Assembly: GCA_030741055.1 (NCBI GenBank)
Contig: JASLWC010000006.1
Span: 1 to 45,079, forward strand
Length of the DNA: 45,079 bases
Direction: 5' to 3'
Source: Prochlorococcaceae cyanobacterium ETNP18_MAG_14
GTDB taxonomy: Bacteria; Cyanobacteriota; Cyanobacteriia; PCC-6307; Cyanobiaceae
Both the position numbers and the translations under genes were made by a program. Positions within the stretch are counted from its first letter, which is position 1. Every line of letters starts with the position of its first letter. The notes under the pieces are model-generated. The model did no database searches. It had not been told where the DNA came from and worked only from the letters and a program-made list of their open reading frames with translations. Below are positions 1 through 7,886 of the stretch, piece after piece.

Positions 1-160
1 CCGCAATAAATGCGATGGTGAAGCAGATGGCAGCTGCCAGCAGCGTGGGAACCATCAGGACGCCGAACCAACCCACATAAATGCGGTTATTGGTCGAGGT
101 GACCCAATTACAGAAGCTTTCCCAGCTACTAAGGCGACCACTGCGAATTGTGGTGGTCAT
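1..160 (-). CDS. psbA: Photosystem II D1 protein, N-terminal part (runs off left edge)
   Basis: The reverse strand from 160 encodes the first 53 residues of the photosystem II reaction-centre protein D1, opening [17 protein letters not shown] and continuing through [19 protein letters not shown] into the first membrane helix. D1 binds the P680 chlorophylls, the QB quinone and most ligands of the manganese cluster in the thylakoid membrane. The start is ATG at 158-160. The rest of the gene lies left of the window, so nothing can be said about its C-terminal processing site. The next gene to the right lies on the same strand, with a 194-base gap between them that should hold the psbA promoter and leader. 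D1 is one of the most conserved cyanobacterial proteins, so the identification is secure although only the N-terminus is present. Confidence 0.96.
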   Translation of the reverse strand, partial: MTTTIRSGRLSSWESFCNWVTSTNNRIYVGWFGVLMVPTLLAAAICFTIAFIA

Positions 161-275
161 AAGCAATTAAGAGGACGTAGAAGAGCCTCAACCCACATGG
201 AGAGAGAGTCTCGCCATTCAGGTTAAGGAAAAGGCCCTCCAGGCGCCCACAGGCCCTACCCTTTCCTTACACTGC

Positions 276-304
276 GACATACTGAGAAGCCTTTGATCGA
301 ACAA
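276..304 (-). promoter_or_regulatory. Tentative sigma-70-like promoter for psbA
   Basis: On the minus strand TTGTTC (299-304) and TATGTC (276-281) are separated by 17 bases and lie about 116 bases upstream of the psbA start. The match to TTGACA/TATAAT is only partial, and no transcription start is known from the sequence. The call rests on spacing and position. Confidence 0.25.
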
Positions 305-331
305 ACTTCACGAAGTGCTCCATGAAGTTTG
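302..331. repeat. Inverted repeat between the DUF697 gene and psbA
   Basis: CAAACTTCA (302-310) and TGAAGTTTG (323-331) form a perfect 9-base inverted repeat with a 12-base loop. No T-run follows on either strand, so a standard Rho-independent terminator is unlikely. It overlaps the tentative psbA -35 hexamer and could be an operator or a weak 3'-end hairpin for the gene to the right. Confidence 0.45.
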
Positions 332-354
332 CACGGACTAAGTTTGCGCAGGGC

Positions 355-1740
355 CTAAGCAGGGCTTGATTCGATACCCCGTTGGCGAGCAAAATCTCGA
401 ATCCAGCTGGTTCCCTGTTGCAAAAAGCTCGACCAGTCGAGACGCTCCTGCTCAGCAGCCTTAGCCACCAATAGCGGCGCCTGCTGCTTCAAGGCTTCCA
501 AATCGGGCTCGGTGACACCACTGTTCAACGCCAACCAATCGGCCATGGAGCGTCCTACAACACGGGTGAGATAAGCAGCGCTCAGTGCCTGAAGAGCACC
601 AGCTGCAAACCAGCTACTGCCGTCAAGCTTGGCTACTCCCACAAGAGCTTGGCCACTCCATTCCACTACCCCTTGAGCTAGCGCAGCACCAGCCAACTGC
701 CGAGCCGCTAACTGCAGGACTTCTGGCTTCAAGGTGCATTTCCAAATGCCGGCCATTTCTTTAATCATCAATCCGTTAACCACAGCCACGGCTAAGAGAT
801 CTGTCGTCGGCGCAGGAGATACAAAAACAGCCCCTGCAACCAACCATTGAGTGCGCTGCTGCAGCCCAAGGAAGCGTTGCCTACGCAGCTGTTCTAGTTC
901 TGCTTGCCAGCTGCTGTGCAGACCACCCAATAACCGCTTGCGAGTGGCCTCTAAGTTGCGCTGAGGATGCGCTAAAAGACTGCTCACCGGAGCAAGGGCA
1001 TCAGCGAGGTGCTCTTGATTGCCATTCCATCGAAGCACCTGACCCGTAAAGCGTTGTGGCAGCTGCGCCTGAAGCGCTTGCAGCTGATCAACCCAGCTAG
1101 AGGAATCCTGCCAAGAAACGATCATCCAAGTTGGTTGATCGACTGGCACCTTCTCTAGCCACAGCAGATCTGCAGCCATCAACGGCAAAGGCAATACATA
1201 GAGCAACACATCCTGCTCATCTAGAGCGGTGGGCCAAACCCACGACTCATCTGAGTGGGAAAGAGGATTCGCCAAACTAATGGTCAGCGGAGTATTAGCC
1301 GAAATGGCTGACTGCACATCAGGGTGATTACTAAAAGAGCTCTCTCCAGAACTCACTAACGCCAGTCTTTGCGGTTCAGAACGCTCAAGAACAAGATCAA
1401 GAGCCTTACTGCGCTGCTGGCGTAGCCCAACCGCATCTAACTGATCTTCTAAGTCTTCAAACTGATCTAGAACCTCGTTACAGCGACGGATCCAGCCTTG
1501 AACAGAATCTGGTTTCTCAAATCCAGCAGGTAAGGGGGGCCTCGATAACCACCAGATCCCTGCACCAGCAAACATCAAGCCAAATCCGCCTCCTGGTACA
1601 GGGACCAAATCTGTCAAAACCCAGTGACCAAGGAAGAAGGCTCCTGTGACCAGTGCTATCCGACCTATCAAGGCAGGAGAGCGAGGCACAAGATCAACAA
1701 GCAGGCTATGAAGCTTCACGGGGTACCACCGTTCGTGCAA
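355..1740 (-). CDS. DUF697 (YcjF-like) membrane protein, GTPase signature apparently lost
   Basis: This 461-residue protein has a hydrophobic N-terminal hairpin (about residues 27-65), a soluble middle part, and a C-terminal hydrophobic region (about 305-415). That C-terminal region has the pattern VSPAPTTDLLAVAVVNGLMI followed by GVAKLDGSSW, typical of DUF697 membrane domains in cyanobacteria. DUF697 is often fused to an Era-like GTPase domain. Here the expected P-loop position reads LALVSSGESSFSN, without the GxxGxGKS/T pattern. Hydrophobic strands such as DVLLYVLPL and TWMIVSW still follow in roughly GTPase order, so the middle could be a degenerate G domain; that is inference. No function is established. 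It is the nearest gene upstream of psbA and lies on the same strand. The start is ATG at 1740, with no nearby in-frame competitor. Confidence 0.7.
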   Translation of the reverse strand: MHERWYPVKLHSLLVDLVPRSPALIGRIALVTGAFFLGHWVLTDLVPVPGGGFGLMFAGAGIWWLSRPPLPAGFEKPDSVQGWIRRCNEVLDQFEDLEDQLDAVGLRQQRSKALDLVLERSEPQRLALVSSGESSFSNHPDVQSAISANTPLTISLANPLSHSDESWVWPTALDEQDVLLYVLPLPLMAADLLWLEKVPVDQPTWMIVSWQDSSSWVDQLQALQAQLPQRFTGQVLRWNGNQEHLADALAPVSSLLAHPQRNLEATRKRLLGGLHSSWQAELEQLRRQRFLGLQQRTQWLVAGAVFVSPAPTTDLLAVAVVNGLMIKEMAGIWKCTLKPEVLQLAARQLAGAALAQGVVEWSGQALVGVAKLDGSSWFAAGALQALSAAYLTRVVGRSMADWLALNSGVTEPDLEALKQQAPLLVAKAAEQERLDWSSFLQQGTSWIRDFARQRGIESSPA

Positions 1741-1950
1741 GCAACATCAGCCTACGTGAACTACATGGCTGTATTTACAGCTTAAAAAGATCCTTAAAAA
1801 GATATTTAATTCCATTCAGCTCCTAAAAGAACCAGTGAGAGGCTGACACCTAAGCCAGGAGCAATAAAATTTTTATCTTGCACTTAAAACCCAAGCATGC
1901 AGTGAGAGAGGCGATGCGTCACACTTGCGCCTGATTACAGGCCGCAGGCC

Positions 1951-2574
1951 ATGACTGATTCCTACAGCGACCCACAAAGACAAGAGCAGCATGATGGTCA
2001 CCGGGAGGGTGGCAAGAGTGGAGCCCGAGGTGGGCGTGGTTCTGGCAACCGTGAAGCCGGTGGATTTCGTATCCGCTTAAGCGATAACGAGATGCGATCC
2101 GCTCGGGCACTGCAGGAAGCCTTTCAACTGCGCTCGACAGTGGCCGTGCTGGGGTTTGCCTTACGTGCCCTCGGTCAGATGCTTGAAGATGGTCAACTAG
2201 ACGCACTGATTGCTAAAGAACGCTCTAAAGCTCCTCGAGCTGACAGACGCAGGGAAGAAGGAGCACCCCGAAATCGTAGTGATCGCTTTAATACAGACAG
2301 ACAGGCAACCAACCGAGGAGCCAAACCTGATCCCTTTGCACGTCCTGCCAAACCCCAACCACCAGCCCCAGAACCAGAGCCAGAACAAGCAGCTGAAGCC
2401 GAACAAGCAAACGCTTCAGAAACAGCCCTAGAACCAGACCTAGAGCAAGAACAAGCTACTGACAACGAAGAAATCAATACTGCAGAACAAGCCCAAGAGA
2501 CTGCAGCCGAGCAGGAAGCAACCATCACCTCTACGGAAATAGAAACAGAGGACAACACAACTAGCGAGGGCTAA
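1951..2574 (+). CDS. Conserved-looking hypothetical: ribbon-helix-helix-like core between an RG-rich head and an acidic tail
   Basis: The 207 residues fall into three parts. Residues 1-37 are rich in Gly, Arg and His, including GARGGRGSGN. Residues 38-80 read as a strand (FRIRLS) and two helices (DNEMRSARALQEAF, then STVAVLGFALRALGQML), an order resembling ribbon-helix-helix DNA-binding proteins. From about residue 95 a charged linker leads into a long Glu/Gln/Ala/Pro tail, probably disordered. The gene ends 3 bases before trpS, so the two are probably co-transcribed. The low-complexity tail suggests a protein that could self-associate or bind nucleic acid; this is inference. I do not recognise a named family. 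The ATG at 1951 is the only plausible start near the 5' end of the frame. Confidence 0.72.
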   Translation: MTDSYSDPQRQEQHDGHREGGKSGARGGRGSGNREAGGFRIRLSDNEMRSARALQEAFQLRSTVAVLGFALRALGQMLEDGQLDALIAKERSKAPRADRRREEGAPRNRSDRFNTDRQATNRGAKPDPFARPAKPQPPAPEPEPEQAAEAEQANASETALEPDLEQEQATDNEEINTAEQAQETAAEQEATITSTEIETEDNTTSEG

Positions 2575-2577
2575 TTA

Positions 2578-3591
2578 ATGCAGCGCCCTCGGGTTCTTTC
2601 CGGCGTCCAGCCGACAGGTGCCCTCCATCTGGGCAACTGGCTGGGGGCCATACGCAACTGGGTAGATCTTCAAAACAGCCATGACACTTTTGTCTGTGTA
2701 GTTGATCTACATGCGATCACGATGCCCCATGACCCAGCCCGACTGGCTGAAGAGACCCTATCCACAGCCGCCCTCTACCTGGCCTGTGGCATGGATCCAG
2801 AGCTCTGCTGCATCTTCGTGCAGAGCCAGGTAGCAGCTCATAGCGAACTCTGCTGGTTACTGAACTGCGTTACACCGCTGAACTGGCTAGAGCGGATGAT
2901 CCAGTTCAAAGAGAAAGCCCTCAAACAGGGGGACAATGTCTCCGTAGGACTACTGGACTACCCAGTGCTGATGGCAGCAGACATTCTTCTCTATGACGCC
3001 GATTTGGTGCCCGTAGGCGAAGATCAAAAACAGCACCTGGAACTCGCACGTGATATTGCCCAGCAACGCATAAATGCTCGCTTCGGCAACGAAGAGACAC
3101 CTGTGCTCAAGGTTCCGGCTCCAATGATCACAAAAGAAGGCGCAAGGGTGATGAGCCTCTGCGATGGACGCAGCAAGATGAGCAAAAGCGACCCTAATGA
3201 CGCAAGTCGCATCACATTGCTAGATCCACCGGAACTGATCACCAAAAAGATCAAGCGGGCCAAGACTGACCCCCAAATGGGCTTGCAATTCGGCAACCCA
3301 GATCGTCCGGAAGCCGACAACTTGCTTAGCATCTATTCCATCCTTAGCGGCCGTGGCAGAGAAGCTGCCGCACTGGAATGCTCAGATATGGGGTGGGGAA
3401 CCTTTAAGCCTCTACTTGCAGACGCCACGGTGTCGGCACTTGAGCCGATTCAGCATCGCTATAAGCAGCTGATGGACGATCGCGACGAACTAACAAAAAT
3501 ACTTAAACAAGGCAGAGATAGGGCCGAAGACACTGCTCAGGCAACACTTAAACGAGTACGCCAGGCGCTTGGCTTCCTGGCAGGCGACTAA
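2578..3591 (+). CDS. trpS: Tryptophanyl-tRNA synthetase
   Basis: Class I aminoacyl-tRNA synthetase that activates tryptophan and charges tRNA-Trp in the cytosol. At 337 residues it has the usual length of bacterial TrpRS. The HIGH-equivalent motif is TGALHLGN (residues 13-20) and the KMSKS loop is present intact at residues 200-204, followed by DPND. The segment DLVPVGEDQKQHLEL, which helps form the tryptophan and adenylate pocket, is also typical. The ATG at 2578 follows the stop of the upstream acidic-tail protein after 3 bases, suggesting translational linkage. Nothing unusual is seen. Confidence 0.97.
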   Translation: MQRPRVLSGVQPTGALHLGNWLGAIRNWVDLQNSHDTFVCVVDLHAITMPHDPARLAEETLSTAALYLACGMDPELCCIFVQSQVAAHSELCWLLNCVTPLNWLERMIQFKEKALKQGDNVSVGLLDYPVLMAADILLYDADLVPVGEDQKQHLELARDIAQQRINARFGNEETPVLKVPAPMITKEGARVMSLCDGRSKMSKSDPNDASRITLLDPPELITKKIKRAKTDPQMGLQFGNPDRPEADNLLSIYSILSGRGREAAALECSDMGWGTFKPLLADATVSALEPIQHRYKQLMDDRDELTKILKQGRDRAEDTAQATLKRVRQALGFLAGD

Positions 3592-3654
3592 TCAATACAG
3601 GATTAATTAAAAGTTTTGCTAATCATTGGAGCCCGCTAAGGAGTCGAGCCTTCA

Positions 3655-3668
3655 TTGCTGCGCAGCAA
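3655..3668. repeat. 14-base perfect palindrome downstream of trpS
   Basis: TTGCTGCGCAGCAA is fully self-complementary and sits in the 243-base gap between trpS and the endolysin-like gene. It could be a dimeric-protein operator or a short hairpin. It has no T-run after it and matches no regulator site I recognise. Confidence 0.4.
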
Positions 3669-3834
3669 ACTGGAAATCCAAAGCCTCAGCAGGGGTCTCA
3701 TAAGACACAGCGCCCGCTGTCAACGGCTACTTAAGACTTATGCATATAGCGAGGCTTGAGTCAAGGCGCGCAATGGCTACCTCGCCAAATAGGTGAGGGA
3801 TTGACCAAGGTGACAGGCCCTTTTGTTGGCTTAG

Positions 3835-4521
3835 GTGTTTCGCTCGCTCACATCACCCTTTGGCTTTTTAGGTCAATCGAATCATTCGAATTGGCTCTCG
3901 GCAACAGCCGTGATGATCAGCCTCAGCGTTCCTGTGGGCACTGACCAGATCTCTCAAGCAGAACGAGCTCAGGTGCTTGCTCAGCAGCCTAGAGAACACG
4001 CTTTTAGGCTGAGTTTGGTAGAGCAACACAACGATGCCGAAAAGCTGAAATATCTAATAACTCCTGAACGTCGGGCTCTGCTGAATACGATTAGATATGC
4101 CGAAGGCACCTGGAAAGAAGGTAAGGATCTTGGCTACCGCACGATATTTGGTGGCGGGGTATTCAAGGATCTTTCGCAACACCCTGATCGCGTTGTGGTG
4201 AAGCTCTATAGCAGTGCAGCCGCAGGGGCCTACCAATTCATTCCTACTACTTGGATGGTTGTAGCCAAGGAACTGAACCTACCCAACTTTCAACCGCAAC
4301 ATCAGGATCAAGCCGCGCTGCATTTGGTAAGCAAGCGTGGCGCCCTCCGGGAAATAGATAGCCGTGGCCTAACGCCCTCCGCTATGGCCATGCTTGCGCC
4401 GGAATGGGCTTCCTTCCCAAACTTATCTGGCAGAAGCAGCTACGGACAGCCAGTTAAAAGCCATGCCGAATTGGCAAAGTTTTATGCAACAAATTTACGC
4501 TTACTACAACAGCAGGCCTGA
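3835..4521 (+). CDS. Lambda-R-type endolysin-like protein (glycoside hydrolase family 104) with a hydrophobic N-terminus
   Basis: From about residue 78 the protein follows the phage lambda R endolysin pattern: RRALLNTIRYAEGT, then GYRTIFGGGVF, GAYQFIPTTW, FQPQHQDQAALHLVSKRGAL and a closing WASFP...YGQ. Lambda R is a lytic transglycosylase that cleaves the glycan strands of peptidoglycan. Its catalytic glutamate corresponds to E90 in YAEGT. Ahead of the domain are about 75 extra residues with a short hydrophobic stretch (SATAVMISLSVPVG), possibly an export signal or anchor. The first codon is GTG, and other starts are possible. No holin, spanin or phage structural gene is nearby, so this looks like a host cell-wall enzyme or a captured phage gene. 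It is isolated between trpS and a 725-base gap. Confidence 0.8.
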   Translation: MFRSLTSPFGFLGQSNHSNWLSATAVMISLSVPVGTDQISQAERAQVLAQQPREHAFRLSLVEQHNDAEKLKYLITPERRALLNTIRYAEGTWKEGKDLGYRTIFGGGVFKDLSQHPDRVVVKLYSSAAAGAYQFIPTTWMVVAKELNLPNFQPQHQDQAALHLVSKRGALREIDSRGLTPSAMAMLAPEWASFPNLSGRSSYGQPVKSHAELAKFYATNLRLLQQQA

Positions 4522-5246
4522 GAGACCAACAGATACCTGACTTAAGCATCAAAGCCTGAGATAAACGGATATGGCCGAATACCAACTTTTACGAGCATCT
4601 GAAATTCCTAAAAATCTCTTCCTCAAGGGAAAGACTGACTGGCCAAGCAGAAGCATTAAAACATCGCCTGATCTTGTCTATGCAAACAGATGAGCGGATA
4701 CCAACTGAAAGAATGAAAAAAAGTTCAGCTATTTGTCTTCACTATCAAAACAATGCTCGATGAGCAATAGAAGAAAAGCCTTCGAATAAAGCAAGCACTA
4801 GGCCTACATTTTTCTTTTACACACTACTAAGCCTCGTAGACATGAGGAAATTGGCAACCATTATCATAGGAGGAAATATGTAAAAAAAGATTTGCTCGAT
4901 CAGACCACTGTAAATGCGAAGCACATCAAAAAGAGGGCTTACTGCTATATCTGCTCTAAAGAAGTAAAACAGGCTTGGGGCTCTAGCTCAACAGAATGGA
5001 GCGTGGTATTGACTTAATGGCGAACAGGTTGCACGAAGCAAGTCAAGCCATTCGAACCTGATGCCGTCACATTTACTTGCTCAACTTGTCAGAGGATCGT
5101 ACTCTGTTAAAGCCCATGCAGCGCACAGTTACATTCTGGCTATTATTGAATATGCTCTAGTTAAGAATTCTGTGGTAGCACGCATGCAACTTACATAGGC
5201 CTACCACATAGACCGACATTCCAAATCATCAAAAAAACACTCGACC
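4522..5246. other. 725-base AT-rich gap upstream of thrS
   Basis: No frame longer than about 40 codons with a normal start was found on the plus strand. Notable items are a 40-residue frame at 4571, a strong AGGAGGA followed by ATG TAA (4868-4883), an unbroken but ATG-less frame of about 70 codons ending near 5017 (containing CYICSKEV), and a tRNA-like D-arm near 4977-5003. The gap shares the AT-rich composition of thrS. It may be a decayed gene, a long thrS leader, or both. Confidence 0.5.
4571..4693 (+). CDS. Possible 40-residue small protein, unrecognised
   Basis: An ATG frame encodes 40 residues, beginning MAEYQLLRASEIPKN and ending in PDLVYANR. It is basic and has no membrane segment. 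There is no convincing Shine-Dalgarno sequence before the ATG. It lies alone in an AT-rich gap and may be a chance frame. Confidence 0.22.
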   Translation: MAEYQLLRASEIPKNLFLKGKTDWPSRSIKTSPDLVYANR

Positions 5247-7175
5247 ATGCCTGTTATTACGCTTCCAGACGGAAATAAAAAGAAGTTTGACCACCCAGTG
5301 ACTATTATGGAGGTAGCCGAAAGTATTGGGCCTGGTTTGGCCAAAGCTGCAATCGCAGGCCGCGTGAACGGCAAGCTGATTGACACCTGCTTACCCATTA
5401 AAAAGGATGCAGAAATAAATATCATCACGGCTAAGGATCCTGAAGGAATTGAGACTATTCGCCACTCATTTGCTCACTTAGTAGGCCATGCAGTAAAACA
5501 ACTCTATCCCGAAGCTAAAATGGCAATCGGCCCAGTTATTGAAGATGGTTTTTATTACGACATTTCATACAAAGAAACTTTTACTCCTAAAGATTTAGAA
5601 GCCATAGAAACTCGCATGCAAGAGCTGATAAAGCTCGACTACGATATAAAGGTAGAGGTGGTTTCACGTGAGCAGGCACTTGATGAATTCACTAAACGCT
5701 CCGAACCTTATAAGCAGGAAATAGTAGAGGCAATTCCTGAAGATGAAATCATTAAGTTATATCGACATCAAGAATATACTGATATGTGCAGAGGTCCCCA
5801 CGTACCCAATACAAGACATTTACGCTCGTTCAAATTAATGAAGGTGTCAGGTGCTTATTGGCGAGGTGATTCGAACAATGAAATGCTGCAGCGTATTTAT
5901 GGCACAGCTTGGGGCGGAGCCAAAGAACTTAAAGCCTATCTAATTCGTCTTGAAGAAGCTGAACGGCGTGATCATCGCAAGATCGCCAAGCAAATGTCTT
6001 TATTCCATACGCAAGAAGAAGCACCTGGGATGATCTTCTGGCATCCCAAAGGATGGGCTATATATCAAGTATTAGAGCAATATATTCGAGAAATCCTCAG
6101 CCTGCGTGGCTACCAAGAAATTCGAACACCTCAAGTTGTAGACCGTGGCTTATGGGAAAAATCTGGGCATTGGGAAAAATTCAAAGACGACATGTTCACA
6201 ACAACATCTGAAAACAGAGAATATGCGATCAAGCCAATGAACTGTCCCTGTCATCTACAGGTATTCAACCAAGGTCTAAAAAGCTATCGCGACTTACCAC
6301 TCCGCTTGGCTGAGTTCGGATCCTGCTTGCGCAATGAACCGTCAGGCTCACTGCATGGCCTAATGCGTGTTCGTAACTTTGTTCAAGACGATGCCCACAT
6401 CTTTTGCACTGAGTCACAAGTTCAAAGCGAGGTATCGAATTTCATTGATTTAGTTTTTGAGGTTTATCGATCTTTTGGCTTTGACTCAGTACTGATAAAG
6501 TTATCAACTAGACCCGAAAAGCGTGTTGGCAGTGACGAGGTATGGGATAAATCAGAAAAAGCCTTATCAGATGCACTAGACGCAAAAGATTTACAGTGGG
6601 ACTTACTCCCCGGAGAAGGTGCATTTTACGGCCCAAAGATTGAGTTCTCGTTAAAAGATTGTCTTGGCAGGGTTTGGCAATGTGGAACAATCCAAGTCGA
6701 CTTCTCGATGCCAGAACGTTTAGATGCATCCTACGTAGATGAAGACAGCCAACGCAGTACTCCAGTAATGCTGCATCGAGCAATCCTTGGTTCTTTTGAA
6801 CGTTTTGTTGGCATCCTCATCGAGCATTACGCCGGTCGTTTCCCTGTATGGCTAGCACCAGTGCAAATGGTGGTAATGGGGATTACTGATCGCAATGCCC
6901 AGGCCTGTCAGAAAATCTGTAACCAATTATCAGCACAAGGATATCGAGTTGAAGTGGACCTGAGAAGTGAGAAAGTTGGCTTCAAAGTTCGTGAGCACAC
7001 GCTTCAGCGCGTGCCATTCTTGTTAATCATTGGCGACAAAGAGCAAGAGAGTGGAGAGGTGTCTGTACGCACGCGAGCAGGGAAAGACTTTGGCAGCATG
7101 CCATTAGAAAGCTTCATCTCAATGTTGAAAAATGAGATTTCTCTAAGGGGGAGGGTTGAAGAAGTTGATACATAG
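5247..7175 (+). CDS. thrS: Threonyl-tRNA synthetase
   Basis: Class II synthetase that charges tRNA-Thr and edits mischarged serine. The 642 residues are full length, in the usual order. An N-terminal TGS domain (about 1-62) is followed by the editing domain, with [10 protein letters not shown] and the later CRGPHVPNT. The catalytic core (about 245-535) contains [10 protein letters not shown] with the zinc-ligand cysteine C333, and [17 protein letters not shown]. The anticodon-binding domain follows from about 545. Base composition is odd: sampled 60-base lines inside the gene run about 38-48% GC, against about 52-55% in trpS and the endolysin gene and above 60% in parts of glk and thrB. Recombination from a more AT-rich relative could explain this; that is inference. 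The ATG has no strong ribosome binding site. Confidence 0.97.
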   Translation: MPVITLPDGNKKKFDHPVTIMEVAESIGPGLAKAAIAGRVNGKLIDTCLPIKKDAEINIITAKDPEGIETIRHSFAHLVGHAVKQLYPEAKMAIGPVIEDGFYYDISYKETFTPKDLEAIETRMQELIKLDYDIKVEVVSREQALDEFTKRSEPYKQEIVEAIPEDEIIKLYRHQEYTDMCRGPHVPNTRHLRSFKLMKVSGAYWRGDSNNEMLQRIYGTAWGGAKELKAYLIRLEEAERRDHRKIAKQMSLFHTQEEAPGMIFWHPKGWAIYQVLEQYIREILSLRGYQEIRTPQVVDRGLWEKSGHWEKFKDDMFTTTSENREYAIKPMNCPCHLQVFNQGLKSYRDLPLRLAEFGSCLRNEPSGSLHGLMRVRNFVQDDAHIFCTESQVQSEVSNFIDLVFEVYRSFGFDSVLIKLSTRPEKRVGSDEVWDKSEKALSDALDAKDLQWDLLPGEGAFYGPKIEFSLKDCLGRVWQCGTIQVDFSMPERLDASYVDEDSQRSTPVMLHRAILGSFERFVGILIEHYAGRFPVWLAPVQMVVMGITDRNAQACQKICNQLSAQGYRVEVDLRSEKVGFKVREHTLQRVPFLLIIGDKEQESGEVSVRTRAGKDFGSMPLESFISMLKNEISLRGRVEEVDT

Positions 7176-7411
7176 AGCTTAAGCATTAATCTGAACACTA
7201 TTGCCAAGCTCACTTCTGATTTACAGAAACGAACTTGCGCAAATATTTCAAGTGTTAGAGAGTGACTATTATTTTATCAATGGCTGCTTGTGAGCATATA
7301 ACTATCTGTAATCAATAATGACTTGCTACCTCCAATTAAACACTGACTGGGCTAATAAAAGACAGGCGTCACTTTCCCTAGGGAACTCTCTCTGATCAAC
7401 AACGGCTGACC

Positions 7412-7810
7412 ATGGCCAACCTATCGATTCAATCTCTCTCTGACCTTAACAAGCTCCGCAGCGCGCCGAAGCTAACTATCAATCAGAACAAGAAGCTGCT
7501 CAGCGAGCTTCAGCTAGTGATGGCAGAGGCCGCTTGGTTCACATTGGGAGTAATGGCCCCCTCGTCAGAGCAAGCCCTTTCTGTACTGCGCAAGATCGAA
7601 CAAAATTTCGCCTGGACGCCAATGCAACTTGTAGATAAACCTCACAGCAAAGGTCCGGTATATCTCAAAGCAAATCAAAACACGGGCAAGATCCGAATCC
7701 GTGTACAGCAAGGGCTCGGAAAAGGAGTGCTGATCAGTAGTCATCAGTTAACTCCTGGCGGAGCGGTCAAAACCTGGGGACCACTACCTCTGGAGCTATT
7801 CAGCAGTTGA
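7412..7810 (+). CDS. DUF1824-like cyanobacterial protein
   Basis: A 132-residue soluble protein with no signal peptide or membrane segment. The order of elements fits my memory of the cyanobacterial DUF1824 family: an N-terminal helical part, LLSELQLVMAEAAWFTLGVM, SEQALSVLRKIEQ, then a strand-rich C-terminus with KGPVYLKANQNTG and LGKGVLIS. The function of that family is unknown. The start at 7412 is an ATG 236 bases after thrS. Glucokinase follows 76 bases downstream on the same strand, a spacing that allows co-transcription but does not show it. The family name is from recall and the function is open. Confidence 0.7.
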   Translation: MANLSIQSLSDLNKLRSAPKLTINQNKKLLSELQLVMAEAAWFTLGVMAPSSEQALSVLRKIEQNFAWTPMQLVDKPHSKGPVYLKANQNTGKIRIRVQQGLGKGVLISSHQLTPGGAVKTWGPLPLELFSS

Positions 7811-7886
7811 TAACAAAAACCGCAAAAGTTGCAGATCAGTTGCTGCCTATGCAATCTGGGAGAAACTTCATCCCTCAATCGTCTCC

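Noticed and set aside
2193-2558. 121-codon minus-strand frame opposite the acidic tail
   Set aside because: A Ser/Ala/Cys-rich product is the mirror of the Glu/Ala/Gln codons of the real gene on the plus strand.
3756-3944. 62-codon frame overlapping the start of the endolysin-like gene
   Set aside because: It is in another register, has no recognisable pattern, and the GH104 domain clearly belongs to the 3835 frame.
3835-4521. Prophage remnant around the endolysin domain
   Set aside because: No integrase, structural, holin or attachment-site signal is present; the neighbours are housekeeping genes.
4977-5070. A functional tRNA gene in the thrS upstream gap
   Set aside because: Only the D-arm fits. 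The anticodon arm, T-arm and acceptor closing do not pair, so I do not annotate a tRNA; it is kept only as a low-interest tRNA-like element.
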